Assembly (NCBI GenBank): GCA_013399015.1
Contig: VWZX01010273.1
Span: forward strand, 7,453,385 to 7,517,384
Source: Galbula dea
Lineage: Eukaryota; Chordata; Aves; Piciformes; Galbulidae
Length of the DNA: 64,000 nt
Direction of reading: 5' to 3'
In this document: positions 1 to 13,177 of the stretch, in pieces
How the letters are laid out: every line of letters starts with the position of its first letter
Position numbering within the stretch: the first letter of the stretch is position 1
Program-made: the position numbers and the translations under genes
Notes under the pieces: generated by a model
What the model saw: the letters and a program-made list of their open reading frames with translations, nothing else
Told to the model about the DNA's origin: nothing
Databases searched by the model: none

Positions 1-2098
1 AGTAGAAAAGCTCCTGTTAACTTCATTTCAGGAAGAGAATATAGTGTGGAAAAGGAAAAACCAATAAAATTAGCATAGGTGACCTAACTTACAGTGCAGT
101 TTCTCTGGAGCAGATAGTACTGAGGGAGTGTATCAGAAAGAAAAGTTCAGTTTCATGTTAAAAGTCATCAGTAGCAACCAAATAAAACCCCAGCAACTGA
201 AAGAAGTGTAATTACATGAAAGGTACCCAAGTATGAGAACAGTATCCAGTAACACACTGCTTGAGAGATAAGTACCTAGTGCACACACCAGCAATTTCAA
301 GCATTTCTGCCTGCAAAAGACCTCTGAGCTGCAGTCATCCTCTCAAAGAATTTGCTATCTTTATCACTTCATGATTTAACATGAAGAAGGGTATATCTAG
401 TGATTTAAAAGATTTCCTTCCTCACAGTAAAATCCTTTAAAAATACACTTTTATGTTCAACTGCTCCTATTTCAGCCACTATCCATAGGAAACTGAAAGA
501 TGGGAACCTAACAACCTAAACACTCTACTCCCATCACTACATAAAACCCAGTGTAAACTAGTACTCAGCCTTGCTTTTCCAAAAGCAATACTCCAATTAG
601 AATGTGTGAAGTGAATTCCATTAGTTCTCTAATTAGATATTCTTTTCCCATTACTCCCCAAAATTGGTATCTGATGCAATGGAAGTGTGCACAACACATT
701 ATTAATCACTGTCAACAATGTGAAAGGTTGCAAAGATAACTACTCATCATTATAGAATCTGGGCAGGTGGCCAAAAAAAAGAGGAAAAAAACCCATGGAT
801 ATTAAGTTATCATCCATGGTTATGAACAGGGTTGGTGGGGTTGGGGTTTTTTTTGCTTCCAAAGTTCAACACAAACATCTGACACACTGCCTGATGAAAG
901 CCTTGGTTTCCAAAGGGTTTCTCTGCACCATGCTCTCTGTTAATGTTAGCATATGTGGGCATGCATTGTGAGTGGATGTGCTTGGATTGCAGACACACAA
1001 GGAGTACTGGAGCCTAAGACTTGATTTTGAACAGTTTGCTCAAGTGCACAGTCATGTTTTCTTCTCAGGCATGAAGGGTGAAGCTAACCTATTAACCAGT
1101 CATTGATGCTGGTTGATGTTACCTTTGACATTACCTGCAAAGGAGAAGATGCTATATAACAAATAAACACAGTCTTTATCCAGCTATTAAAGAAAAAACA
1201 TCAAGATTGACTGTTTTCATGATTTAGATGCCACAAAAATATCCTAAATTGGAACCCACATTCTAGTTTAAGTAAGAATGGGTGAAAGAATAGAAATTAA
1301 CTGTAATACTGTGAAAAGCACTCTAGGTTGCTAATCTTAATTGTCAACAAAAGCTATCATTAAGGTTCAATATAGGAATTAACATGCAATAGAATAATTT
1401 CAGCATATTCTTTTTCAGAAGAATCAAGTCATTCCAAACTCCCTGAAGACTTTGTGTATGATATCTGGACATCTTTGAAGTTTGCTAAAAAACACATGCA
1501 AGCTTGAAGGAAACATAATGACATCCTGTTGTATTCTCCAAGGACCACATTAACAGGCTTTGCATTACCTCTCCTCAATAGGCACATCCCCAACTGGTCA
1601 GCTAGGGCAGCAGCTACAATACACCCCAGAGCCCTTCATGTAGTGCAAGGTTGTTAATAGTATATTTTGAGGTTCATCAGGGATGGGGGTTGTCCTCCTG
1701 ACCCCAGGAACAGATGCAAGCTAGATAAACTACTAGGTACATGCAGTACAGCTACCAGCATTAACTGTGGCCACACAGTACTTGCCAGGGCTGGTAAACA
1801 ATAGGCTCTGCCTTCCTCTAACCCCTCCCTTGCTTACATTCTCCCACACAGGCAAGATCTGCTGGGAATATTTGAAGTACACCTCCTGAAAAGGCTTCCT
1901 GGAGAAGTTGCAATCATAACCACTACTGTAGTTCATAGAAAGCAGGATGCAAGAGACCTTTACACTACTCCAAAATGATGAAATCAATGAAATAAGTTGG
2001 AGGTTTGTTCTGAAGACACCTAGTACAGGAAGCTAAGCAGCACCTTTCCAGTTCACACATGTCTCCTGAACCCAAGAGCTACATCTTTCCTCCCATTG
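1..2098. other. no supported gene; possible terminal exon only
   Basis: AT-rich non-coding sequence, probably intron or 3' flank of the minus-strand unit that starts near 14 kb. The only notable item is on the minus strand near 1,145-1,090: a pyrimidine-rich acceptor ending in TTTGCAG, followed by 16 open codons (reading VMSKVTSTSINDWLIG) and a stop. That could be a small terminal exon, but nothing else supports it. Confidence 0.4.
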
Positions 2099-2345
2099 TC
2101 ATAGAATCACAGAATCTTTTGGTTGGAGGAGACCTTTAAGACCATTAAGTTCAACATTTAACCCAGCACTGCCAGGTCACCACTGAACTATGTGTCTCAG
2201 CACCACATCTCCACAGCTTCTCAGTCCCTCCAGGGATGGTGACTCCCTCACTGTCTGGGCAGCCTGGGTCAATGCCTAACAACTCTTTGTGAGGTATTTT
2301 TTTTCCCCCCTAATAGCCAATCTAAACCACTCCTGGTGCCTTAAC
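2099..2345 (-). mobile_element. CR1 LINE 3'-end fragment (antisense)
   Basis: On the plus strand it begins with the reversed CR1 tail (ATAGAATCACAGAATC), followed by the conserved 3'UTR text about ggttggaggagacctttaag and the 'ccctccagggatggtgactccctcac' family sequence. CR1 elements are the main avian LINE and are usually 5' truncated. Here the 3' end lies at about 2,099 and the copy has decayed by 2,345. Confidence 0.85.
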
Positions 2346-4744
2346 TCTTTCATTTGGAGGTCCCAAAATGGAATCTTACCCTGTGTTATACATAGGAAAG
2401 GCCAAGAGGCAGAAGTCTTTCACATTGTCTTAGGAACTCTCCCTCACAAAACCAGGTTGTGGGCATGGAGAGGAAGGAGAACCATGTGGATTTCTGTGTG
2501 CCACCTTATCTTCCAGCAATATTGCCTCCCCAATTACATGAGCCTCACTTATGACACTCATTATGCAGTAGAGCTCACTGTGATTCTATCAAAGCATTAA
2601 ACCAGATTCAGCTACTGTAAATACAACTAATGACATTAGACCACCCACCATCAAGATTTAAAGTTCCTAACTCCTAAGCAATCATCTGCCTATCTGGAAA
2701 GATCCTTGTCTGTACATGCTTCCATCTATTCCAGCACTTCACCATGCTGTACTGCACTTGTTATGTAGCCTACACAAGGTGAAAAGTCACCCCCACACTC
2801 AACTTTCATCCTCTGCCAACTGGTCTATTATGTCATATCATCTGAGCTTGAAAAGGATGCATTCATGTATTTATTTTTCCCACATGATAAATATTTATGA
2901 AGTTTTTGTTCCAGTCCTCACACATATATGCTATAACAACTCTTCCTTCTCTTTAGCCAAGCATCTTCAAGGAAAAGGAGTTTGAAGACTTTTCCTCTTG
3001 CTGAGCTGGAGCTCCACAAGTCAGCACATTAAGCAAACAAAAAAACCCCAACAACAATTTAAAAAAGCACATGAGATGAATGTGAGCTTCACCAAAATGG
3101 AGTGCAGGAAGTACTTAAAACCTGCAAAAATTCCATGTTTGAAAGACAGATCTCTTCTGGTGCTTGGTGATGGATTTCCCATTCACTTAGAAGGGAGCTA
3201 TTAAGCTAAAGAGCAGTAAAGCACTACTTCATGCAACTAAGACAGCTGATGCCCTTCCAGCTCCTAAGATTCTGTGGTTCTGTGTGATGCAACTCTCACT
3301 CATTTCTAATAGATTGATTTTGACCAAGGCTGATGTGGAAAGGACACACTTTCAATAACTGAACAAGCACCATCCAAGTTTGTGTTTGGTTTCCTATTCA
3401 TGTTGTGGGCCAATGGAACTAACAGAACTGAAGCCCAGTTCCTGCCCATCTCACAGAGAATTTAACAACAATCCAGCTTCCCTTAGCCAAAATCACAGCA
3501 ATTCTGTGATCTCTCCAGTTTCTAACCTCTCACATCTACTGTGTTCACAGGATGTGCTTAGAAACTTTGAGTATCACAGGATTAAGTTGCAGACATTAAT
3601 GAAATTCACCACCTTGTTTGACATGATACAGCAGAAGCCAATGAAGAAAACAAGGCATCTGAATGGGAAAAAACTGAAAGAGACACTGAGATAACACAGG
3701 CAATTCCATCTGCCTTGTTCCATTTTTGGAGGAGTTCTATCAGATGCATGGTGTTTATCCAAAACAAATCCTCCATGTTCATGAAGATCTGATAGTCACT
3801 GCTGTCATCACAATGAAGAACTGAAAGACTTTAGAAAATAAGCTGCAAACTGAAGGCTTGCAGCACACAGAGCTCTTGTTTTCCACCTATAAATGAGCTT
3901 TTTCAGAACAAGTTTACCTTGTCTCTATTGATTTCTCAACTTACTCCATTATCAGACCTGAGAAGCTACTCCTCTGCCCCTCAGCTCCCTTGAATACAAG
4001 TCCTTTTTTAGTGCAGAAGACTTGAAAAATAGCTCCCCAAGTCTGAGTACATATTTATCACCACCACTGTGTGCTAGCCTCAAGAGACAGCCACACATCA
4101 TATTCTGTTAGCAAGAAAAGGAATCACAGCCTTCAATCCCATGCTACTTCCTCCTAAGGCTGCAAGGACAAGCTAATTTGTAAGCCAGATCATTCCTTTC
4201 TAAAGGATGAATGACAGTCTGCTGCAAAGAGGGGTGGAAAAAAACACCAAAGAGCATCTTCTCACCAACTTTTACTGCCAGGGGAATGCTGCAGGAGCTT
4301 CCCAGCAGATTCCCAAAGACAGGTCTGGTGCCCATCAGAAGCTGCAGGAAGTTCCTGAGGTATGGGAGAAAAGGAAAGGTGCCTACAGTGGCCCCTTAGT
4401 CCCCAAAAATGCTAGACACATGCCATTTCCACCTCAGACTATATCCTTCCTCTTCATCACCAGAGAAAGAGCAAAACAGTGAACTATCTGACAGGCAGAA
4501 AGCTCAGAGCAAGAAAAGGCAAGGCCTTCCAATTCTCTGCAAAGAAAGGGGAAATTATGACTTCACCTAGAAAACAGAGAACAGCAAGATACTGCAGCAT
4601 CAGCTTTCCTCTCTAGCACATCTATTTTACTACCAGGTTCTGTTACCTCCTAATTTTCCTTTCAGCAATTCTTTCAAAAGAACAGATGAACTTGAATGCA
4701 TCCATAGACATAGGATGCTTTTCTAAGAGAAATACATTTCTCAC
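2346..4744. other. non-coding sequence, intron-like
   Basis: No exon supported. A very short CR1 tail-like piece (cttccagctcctaagattctgtg) lies at about 3,254-3,283 on the plus strand. Near 3,920-4,000 the minus strand has donor-like sites (GACAAG|GTAAAC; ATGGA|GTAAGT), but no convincing open exon accompanies them. Confidence 0.4.
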
Positions 4745-4795
4745 CTTCACTAAAAGCTCCTTCATCTGCACTAAGATCTATTATAGAGCCACAAA
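4745..4795 (-). CDS. candidate internal exon of minus-strand gene Y
   Basis: A 51-nt segment with an acceptor (tttgctggtacag) and a good donor (GAAG|GTGAGA). It is open in the frame that leaves two bases at the start and one at the end, reading CGSIIDLSADEGAFSE. The composition is protein-like, with an acidic/serine stretch. It fits a minus-strand gene entering from the right, but the exon phase does not connect directly to the nearest upstream candidate, so at least one more exon would be needed. The product is not recognised. It may be a chance splice-site pair. Confidence 0.35.
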
Positions 4796-7715
4796 CTGTA
4801 CCAGCAAATATGCTTTACACTGTCTGTAGCACTGGGTCTACACCTTCACACAGCAACCTGATTTCTTGGTTAAAAAAAAACCACTCTAGCTTCACTGCTA
4901 CTGAAAGTTGCCACTAATATTTGTTTCTCCAAGTTGTTCTGAACTGCTGTAGTATGCAAGCATAAATAAATCTATACCACATCTGTCAAACCAGACTATA
5001 ATCAACCAGATAAAAAAATCCCAAACACTTGGGTGCCTAAACCAACCCCTGACAAATGCATGTCTGCCTCTCCCTAATGCTTCCCTTTCTGAAAGGCCCT
5101 TGAAGTACTCCCAGCTTTGCAATAGTCCCTAAAATTAGTAAATAAGTCAGAATTATCACAGAGATGATTTCCTTTACACCCCTCCCTCCTTTTTCCATGC
5201 CCTTTCCCACCCCTCCCTTCACCAGGAATATCAACATAGATAGCAGAGCTCAGGGATAGCCAAGCTGCTTCCAGGCACAGACATCACAAGAGGCAATATC
5301 TAACTGTTCAGTAGGAATTTCCCAGCTGTTTAGGTTTTGAGGAGTTTGCTATCATGGCCCACACTTTATTCCATAAGACAGTTCCTTCAAAGCCAGAGGC
5401 CAATCATTTGCCTAATCAACTTTTCTAAAGAGGTGTGCAAGAAAGGATGTGCTAAGGAGTTGTGTCCAGCACCTGAAAGTCAGCCTGGCTTTAGAAAAGT
5501 AACTAAAAACACAACCTCTAATGTTTACCTACTTGTACCTTCTATGGAACAGACTGGGTGACACCTGTCCTATTGAATGGCTCTTTTTAACCCCTCCTCT
5601 TGAAACTCAGTGACTGAAGTTGGACTGTTCCCACCTGCAAGGGCTACAGGAGTGAGCTGCCTCCTGAAGCTGTGCATCAGGGGAAACATCCCATGGCACA
5701 GAAAACATGGGCTTGCTACAGCTCAACTCACAGAAAGGATGAGGGAAATACAGGCATTTCTGCTAAAGCACTGCAAAAACAAAAGTGGGAGGGGGGTAAA
5801 TGAGGTGCATTTCATAGCTAGAAAACCATTTCCAAGAACTCTTCTGAATCTAACTAGATAAAGGTCACTTTAAACTTCTTAGGCAGGGAGCTCTTCATAT
5901 AATCCATGTTTGATCCAACACTAGCAGGCTTTTCCTTTTTGAGAACAGCAATTCATTTTGCTTTGAAACAAGTGAAGTAAGTGTTCTTGACTATAAAGAA
6001 TATATTCTAGAATCACAGCACTTCTGAGGCTTCTGGGTTTATAACCTTTGAAATCAGATTGACATAGTATAGTAAATATTCTCTATACCTCACATACCCC
6101 ATAGGATGCACGGAACTAGAGTCACAGCCTCACTAATGTGCTAAGACAGCTCCAGCACCAAGTCCAGTCTCAGAGCTTCCACTCTTCAGCCCACACTCAC
6201 ATTCACCAGCCCCAGCCAAGGAAGCCCAAAGCCTACTAGAGAAGACAGCATTCAGTGCAGAATTCAGCCACTTCTCCACCCAATTCACTGCTGACTGGAG
6301 ACTTTCCAGTTTAAAATATCCCAACTAATTTATGACCATTAATACATGTAGTCATCCCAGATAAGAATAATATCTAATGCCTTAGGTTTTAATTGCCATT
6401 GCCAGCAGCAGCAGGAGGAAGGGCTGGCTTCCTTTCCTACACACAAGGCAAGCAGCTGAAGCATCATCTTGTTAGGTTCAGAGAGAAACCATCAGATATT
6501 GATCAGTGCCACAGGCAGCAGAGCATACCAGACACACTGCTGTAGGATTTGTCCAAGCAGATCTCACCAGTGTATTCTTAATCTATCATCAGAGAGGAGG
6601 GAAGGGAGGAAAAGAAAAAAGCTGGTTTAAAACTAGATGCTATGTAGATACACACATATGCAAGCAGGGAAGAGCAGCATCTTACATAAAGCACTCATCA
6701 GCATCAACCCTCACTCCTTTGGGACTGGAAATAATCAACTCTTCCATATCATTCAACACAGTTTCAGCAGAGAGAAATCATTTCTGTCTGCTTTTGTCCA
6801 GTTCTATTTTAAATGGCATCTGTGCTTATCTACTGGGGAAATACTCTTCCTCACAGGCATTTTCAGAGGCATGCTTTCCAGGATTCTGGAATAAACCCAC
6901 AAGAATAATGAAGAGAAGTTGTTCTTTTCCATGTGTGTATTTCTGGGGGGTGTAGTGCCTCTCAGGCTCTTCTGAACATCCTAAAACCATCTACTCATAA
7001 ATAATGGTACTCAGCCAACATTACCCCACTTTAAAGAAGACAAATTCTCAGCATGAGAAAGTCAATACATGTGAGATCACTTACACTCTCTAAACTGACT
7101 TGGACAGAAAGGTAACAGCAAAAGTATCTTCAAGCAAATGTGAAGTGTGTCTATAGTAACCCAGGAAAAATATCACACAGCCAAAGAGAAAGCTAGAGCA
7201 TATGGCTTCAGTCAGGAGTATCATGATGACTGCTTCAATAAAAACAAGTCAAGAGAGAAGACACCCCATGAAGAAGTGTTAGAATGCTTTTAACACTAGA
7301 AAACTGCAACTCACACATTCTTCATTCAAAGGGGAAAAAAAAAAGAAATGAGCAAGTTTTCCATTATGTAGAAAGAGGAGGAAAAAAAATCCTGGAAGAG
7401 CACAAGCAGTTTGGTTTTACAATGTCCAGTGGTAGCACATCCAGCTTGAACAGACACTTCAAAGTCCAGGGTGACAATTCTTCTGCAGTCAAAAAAATCT
7501 CAAACCCACAACCCCACCCCACCCTCCCCCCCCCAAAAAAAGCAACCAAGCCCTATAAGGTGCACTGACAAAGACAGTCCTTCCAAAAACCTACTAGCTT
7601 ACTGCATCAGGTAGCTACAAATAAACCTCTGCTTCTCTTGTGATTGTCAGTTTTTATTAGAGCCAGAAGTTTAGCTGGAAAAAAAGAGTACATATAATCA
7701 TAAAGGCATACTTAC
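4796..7715. other. intron-like sequence
   Basis: No repeat family or exon I can support. A strong minus-strand donor motif (AGAGAGT|GTAAGTG) sits near 7,087, but any exon before it would be only 10-45 nt long and uncertain. The short ORFs here lack splice or promoter context. Confidence 0.4.
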
Positions 7716-7765
7716 AGAGATCCTTCCAAAGTCTAAATTCATGTCACAATTCTGCTCTACTCCTT
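7716..7765 (-). CDS. candidate internal exon of gene Y (left boundary firm, right boundary uncertain)
   Basis: The minus strand has a near-consensus donor at the left edge (GGATCTCT|GTAAGTATG). Upstream of it one frame is open (ending NCDMNLDFGRIS), and the codon phase at the donor is 0. The acceptor side is weak: only AG dinucleotides in a poor pyrimidine context at about 7,750-7,765, and every frame is stopped a little further upstream. Phase 0 matches the preceding candidate at 8,033-8,080. Function unknown. Confidence 0.3.
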
Positions 7766-8032
7766 GTTCAGAGGTTCATCCAGGCAGAGCAGAAGACATT
7801 TCTGTCACTATTACACACACACATCTCTTCAGCATGTCCCACTAACTAAGAGCTACTGATCTGAATGAGAAATCAGGAAGAGGAGGAATGAAGGATGGAA
7901 ATCACCTACAGAAATATTCCATTTCACTCATGAGCAGAAAATGTATTTAATCAGAACACAAGGCAGCACTGAATTTTTCATGACACAGGATGACTCCCAT
8001 GTACCTAACTCGATTTTAGCAGCAGCTCTTAC

Positions 8033-8080
8033 CTGCTTGCCAGTGATTTGCTCTAATCTCTTCTTCAAGAAGAAAACAAT
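8033..8080 (-). CDS. candidate internal exon of gene Y
   Basis: A 48-nt minus-strand exon candidate: acceptor ...caattcccag and a near-perfect donor AAGCAG|GTAAGAG. It is open in phase 0 at both ends and encodes IVFFLKKRLEQITGKQ, an amphipathic basic helix-like stretch. Phase 0 matches the exon at 10,806-10,921, which ends on a codon boundary, so the two can be spliced without a shift. Both splice sites and the phase agree, but the piece is short and the protein is not recognised. Confidence 0.45.
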
Positions 8081-9325
8081 CTGGGAATTGATTAGTCATG
8101 AGCAATCCATTTTTGGTGTCAAAACAATAATCTACACAACAACTCAGCATCACCTGTACCACTCTTGCATTTAAAGACTGTTGCCAAGGTCATACACTGG
8201 CATAAAGCTGTCTCACTTGGCTCACATCAGTATTCATGTTGGTAATCCCACCTTCAGATGCTCCACTTCACATGGTGGTTAAACCTGATCCAATTTTTCA
8301 CTCCTATATTACAACTTGCATGGAATTTGGCTGTGTAATTCCCACTAGAGCCAACCTAAGCTATGCAGATAGAGGCAATGCTACCCTGAAAATTAATACT
8401 CTAGTCCTTTTAAACTCAGCCTGGAAAGCCAGCAGAGTGATGAGTGAAGAGAACCTGCTTCTTCCCATTTCAGCAACATCAGACACAGCCAGTTTCCAGT
8501 GCTTGTCCAGTGCTTGAAGATCAGCCAACACAAAAAGCAAAACCCCATACCTCTAAAAAATAAGCACAAACACTAAATCTTCTCTTACTTTAATCAATAT
8601 AGCTACTAAGTAGAGAACTAGAAGAAATACACTAAAGATGAAAAACAGCTCACAAATTAAGCTTTATTTCTCCATCACAAATGCAAATCTATTTCACTTG
8701 GGAAAGACATGCCAGATGCATCATTGATGGGTGCACACATACACAATGATTTCTCACTGCTGCAAAAAACACTCCACAGCAGTTGACTTGATGTCCATAA
8801 AATACACTGTGATAAAACAGAGAATGCACTTGCCCAATTTAAAATGAGCTCGGCCTTATTTCTTCCAGCCCAAGCCTCATTTCCAACAACAAAAGTGTCT
8901 CCTGATGATTAATTTTAATGACTCTTGATCACACACCAGCTTCTCTCACTGAGAAATACCAGCATTTTCACCTCAAGAACAACAAAGTTTCTGTTACTGT
9001 TCAACTCCACCGTAACAACCAAGTTGCATCAACATTTCCAACTGGTTTTCCTCCAGTACAGAGAAGCCTAAACCAAGCTCTCATCAGTAACCTTTCCTTG
9101 GAAAATTCTCTAGGAAATGAAATGGAATACTCTATTAAGACTTGTTTTGCAAACAGAAGGGAGAGAGATCACCCAAGCATGCAGAGTCATTAAAATGGAT
9201 CTTACATCTATCATTATAAATTTAATAATCTCCATGACGGCTAGAGTTCAAGTTAAAATGAATGGCAGCAAAGCATGACCAATTGATGTTATCCCAGCTG
9301 CCACTGAGCCTCACTTGGGGTTACA
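8081..9325. other. intron-like sequence
   Basis: Nothing supported on either strand. The plus-strand ORFs here are short and lack splice or promoter context. Confidence 0.4.
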
Positions 9326-9529
9326 TTAGACATTCAGAGGCCCCATACTACATGTGCACCACATACCCAGAGCCAGGAGCAGATGGGAGATGTAGGCTCC
9401 TATACCTATCAGCAAGGAGAGACAGACATAATTACGTATTAATTTTGGTGCATCAGAACAATTAGAGTCTACTCTGGTGTCCCAAAAGCTCTTCCCACCA
9501 TACCCTTCAAGCAGTATAATGTTGTATAC
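9326..9529 (-). CDS. candidate alternative or terminal exon of gene Y
   Basis: The minus strand carries a very good acceptor (cattctgtttttctcttcag), followed by 67 open codons in phase 0 and a TAA stop. The segment starts VYNIILLEGYGG and contains a hydrophobic run (about residues 35-56) that could be a membrane segment. It could be spliced in phase from the exon at 10,806-10,921 as an alternative end. However, the exon at 8,033-8,080 is also phase-compatible with that exon, so the two would be alternatives. The product is not recognised and the segment may be a decoy acceptor with a chance ORF. Confidence 0.25.
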   Translation of the reverse strand, partial: VYNIILLEGYGGKSFWDTRVDSNCSDAPKLIRNYVCLSLLIGIGAYISHLLLALGMWCTCSMGPLNV

Positions 9530-10805
9530 CTGAAGAGAAAAACAGAATGTACTTGCAGCCTTCAGAAATTAAACCAATAGAAGGATTTTTGTTTCCACCT
9601 TTATTGATTTACTTCAGTCCCCAAATGCTTCTTTGACAAAAGGAGAAGGAAGACCTTGGCAGCATATCAGTTAATAGATCATGCTTGGTGCAGTTAAAAT
9701 ACATTTAGATTTCTATTTGGTTCCCCAAAGACATGTTCCTCATGTGTCACTAATCTCCAAGGAAAGAGCTGCATTTTATCCAATTTCTCCAAGTTTTCCA
9801 GGCTGCTTGGATTTCTAAGAGGGTGACAGGAAACCCACTTCTGTTCTTCAGTAGACTCAGGGAAATAGTGACACAAGCCTCCCTCTCCTCACAAACTAGA
9901 CAGTGAGGTTGAACAGCAAAATAATAGCTGATGGTCAATGTTTTCTTCCAACTCACTTTTCAACTGAAATAAAAATCAGATGCAAAAGCTACAGGAGAAG
10001 AGAGTTCTCCACACAAAGCTGAACACACAGTGTCTTCTCTCACCTATCAAATCTGCATGGAAGATGGTGATTTATACAGTGGAAATACAGCAAGTTTTCT
10101 AGTTTGACTGGTGCCAAGAAAACAATTGTGAAGTCCCAATTGCTCACAAGCTACAGTTCATCTGAGACAGCAACTTCATTTAGGTGAACTTAATGTGCCA
10201 ATCCATTACTATTCAATGAGACAACAGTACCACAACACAGAGCTTCCACAAAGCACTTGGGCCAAATAAGGTCCACCAGCTGACATTAAGAACATTCTAC
10301 TGGGCATTTTGTCTTGATTCAAGTCAAAGTCACATCTGGAAATTACAGTGAAATGCAAAAGCAACCATAAGGACAATGAGGATACTGACAAGCACACAAC
10401 AGTTGCAGCAAATTTTGCCACCAAATCCCAAGAAAGCCATTTATTGGTAGCAGTAGGGAAGATAAAAAAGCTGTAGTGACAACATCAATAATCTCAGCAG
10501 ACTCAAGAGAAGTTAGTGCACTTTATTTACACTCCTCATAACAACCCTCCAAAACTCTGCAGATTCTTCCCTTCTTTCACTCACAATTTTCCCTTCCCTC
10601 AGCTCTTTGTTCCATACATTGGAACAAGCCTGAAGAGAAAGACAAACATGATTTAAAAGATATCATCAGGAGAAGAGATCTACAGCTGGCTAAGCACTGC
10701 GAGCAGCAACTGCAATAGATAAGAGAGTTATAGAAGGAGCTCTTCTGCCACTTGTATCTCATTCAGCAATTTAAGCAGAAAGTGCTTCTGCCTTTTGACA
10801 CTTAC

Positions 10806-10921
10806 CCTTTTTTGATCTTCTAGTCCATGTGTCACAGGTTTTCTTTTCTGATGTTGGCTGGATTCAGAGCCAGGTTCCATTTCCCAGCTACAAAGAGCCT
10901 TCCGGCCTCTTGAAGCCTTCC
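10806..10921 (-). CDS. coding exon of unidentified minus-strand gene Y, with probable start codon
   Basis: A 116-nt minus-strand exon bounded by acceptor ...ggttttgtag and donor AAAAGG|GTAAGTG. One frame is open throughout and ends exactly on a codon. An in-frame ATG with G at -3 and G at +4 begins MEPGSESSQHQKRKP and is the likeliest start. The reading frame is also open upstream of it (KASRGRKALCSWE), so translation could instead begin in the CpG-island exon. The product starts hydrophilic and basic. I do not recognise the family and give no function. It lies about 3 kb downstream of the CpG island at 13.2-14.3 kb, the natural promoter. Confidence 0.6.
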
Positions 10922-13177
10922 CTACAAAACCATAGTATGAACAACAAAAACCTAAAAATCATTTAAAAAAGGCCAGAGAATTCCTTCAAACCTTGTCCAG
11001 GCTTTTTATCATCCTTCTAAATTCCTGTCTGCCATCACTGCTTATTCTCTTAACAAGCAGCCATTCTGTGAGGCTCTATATCCTATTGGAGCTCAGACGA
11101 AGGTTTCCATTTAGGTGCCTTACAGAAGGATGTCAGAGCTGAATCCAAATCCAGGAGTTTGTGCCACATTATTGCTCCATCAGCAGCCTTTTCAGTGCAT
11201 TCCTGGCACAGATAATGTATATGTCAATAAAGGTGTAAATGTGCTTTTAATCCACTGTGTTGATATTATCAGCATCCCTCTCTTGGGCCACCTTCCTCCC
11301 ATAAATCAATGTAAACACTTCAGAGTGATAATTGCCTTTTGCAAATCTAGCAGGTGTTAATTATGTCAAATCATCCATGCAGGCTTGTCATCATCTTCTT
11401 TGTGTTCAAACAAATACCTAAAAAGGGGGGGGGGGGGGGGAAAAAGGCATTTTTTACTAGATTGAAAGAAAACAACTACCAGTATTCTTTGCCCACCACC
11501 AGAATCTGCAAGTCAGAACCAATACAATAATTATGTATTTTGTACCTACTACTCCTCTGGAAACTCTTTGTTGCCTATTTAACATGTTACCTTGCCTTTG
11601 GGGCTTCCTTCACACAACCAGCCCAGAATGACACCACTGGACATCAGAGTGGAGCCTACTGCAATGCCAGGTGAAGCCTGCAAGGATCAAACCAGGATTC
11701 AACTGCTGGATCTAAAGCCAAATTCACTATTCTTCCAGGGGTCTCCTACCCAGAGATCTTTCTCCACAGTTTATACGGCTACTATGTGTTACCTCCCCAA
11801 ATCCTGGGCAGGAGACTATTGGAGTGAACAGATTTTATCATTACTTGGGAAAAGAAAGTGACACCTGAAATCACAGGTTAGCAACTCGACCACCTTGTAA
11901 CATTTTCTTTCTGTACTGAGAGGCACAAGTTCACTGGACCAGAGATAAATTGTTTCCCAAGTTAATTTGTAAGGTGGGATCAATACTAGCAGGCTTCAGT
12001 ATGCAGGCAGCAGAATACAATATACATCCAGAACTTTTATAAATATCCTGAAGTCTCAGCAATGAAAAGTTTCTCCCTCCAGTGATTTCACTGTGATGTG
12101 ACACATGAGACTGCATCAGTCACATCATGTAATGCCATGCTGGAATAGCATGACATAACCAGTGCAACTAAGGACAACATTGCTCTGCATGAAAAGGTTC
12201 CCTGAACCAGAGGAAAAAATAAAGAAAAAGAAAGAAAAAGAAGTAGTGCAACCTCTCTAGAAGTTCCTCTACATTCAAGGTTACTGCTTTAACCACCATG
12301 GAAACAGACAGATACATGCAAGTTTCTATTTGTACACAGTACTTAGGATATGGCTGGAACCTGGCATTACTGGCTATTTAGTGTCACTGCAGGTGTTAGC
12401 TACATTAAGCTCCATATAAAAAACAAATTATGTTAACCAGACAAAAAAATACCCTGAAGCTTGAAGAACCATTTAGTTCAGATCAGCCACAAAGGAAAAT
12501 GTTTCTAGATTAGATTTGTTCTTATTCCCTCCAAGAAGAAGAAGTTCCACTTTTTATCTCTGTATATATGTAATTGCAGAGGTGGATTTGTTAACAGTAA
12601 ATGGGCAGTAGGGTTCACTGGGGCAATCACCACAGAGCTATCAGAGACAGCAAAACCAACTCAATGCCAAGTGACCATAAAACTCTGTTCTGTCATCTTC
12701 CCACCACTGGACCAAAACAACTCCATGAGGAGCCACCTTTAAGAACTCAGAGCATAAACCTGTCCACGGCTTATGACCGATCTCAATGAGCCTCCAACGA
12801 AGGAATATTGTTACACTGAAGCCTCCAGGGCTGTAACTGGAGGTGTCCTACCAAGGTCCATCCTCACACCCAGCTCCAAAAGGATCCACACCTGCAGAAA
12901 ACATCATTCTGCAATATTAGGTAACCAGATCCCCAACAAGGTCTCCTGGTTACTGTTCTTTCATAAAAAGCCAAACAGATAAACACAGCTTTTGTGCTCT
13001 CCTAAATAAATGAACGAAATAAGCAAGCTCGCAGCACAGGAAATGTTTCATTCCTGCAATTAGCTACATTTCACAACAAACATGCAAACCAAACTCATGG
13101 GTTTGTTGCTTTGTTTTGAGGGGTTTTTTTAACTCTCTCCAGAAGTTCGGGGTTTTTTTCACACGGAGAAGCAAAGC
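10922..13177. other. first intron of gene Y; contains a G16 tract
   Basis: AT-rich intron-like DNA between the exon at 10,806-10,921 and the CpG island. It holds an uninterrupted run of 16 G at 11,425-11,440 and an A/AAAG-rich stretch at about 12,214-12,242. No exon supported. Confidence 0.45.
11425..11440. repeat. poly-G homopolymer (16 G)
   Basis: Sixteen consecutive G flanked by A-runs (aaaa...aaaaa). Such tracts are mutable, can form G-quadruplexes and are prone to sequencing length errors. Confidence 0.95.

Noticed and set aside
6506..6955. 149-codon plus-strand ORF
   Set aside because: No splice sites, promoter, recognisable motif or codon bias. Such a length is expected by chance in 64 kb of six-frame sequence.
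10603..10718. Plus-strand acceptor followed by a charged coiled-coil-like 38-codon ORF ending in TAG
   Set aside because: The acceptor looks good, but there is no upstream plus-strand exon to join and no polyadenylation context. It lies next to the better supported minus-strand exon.
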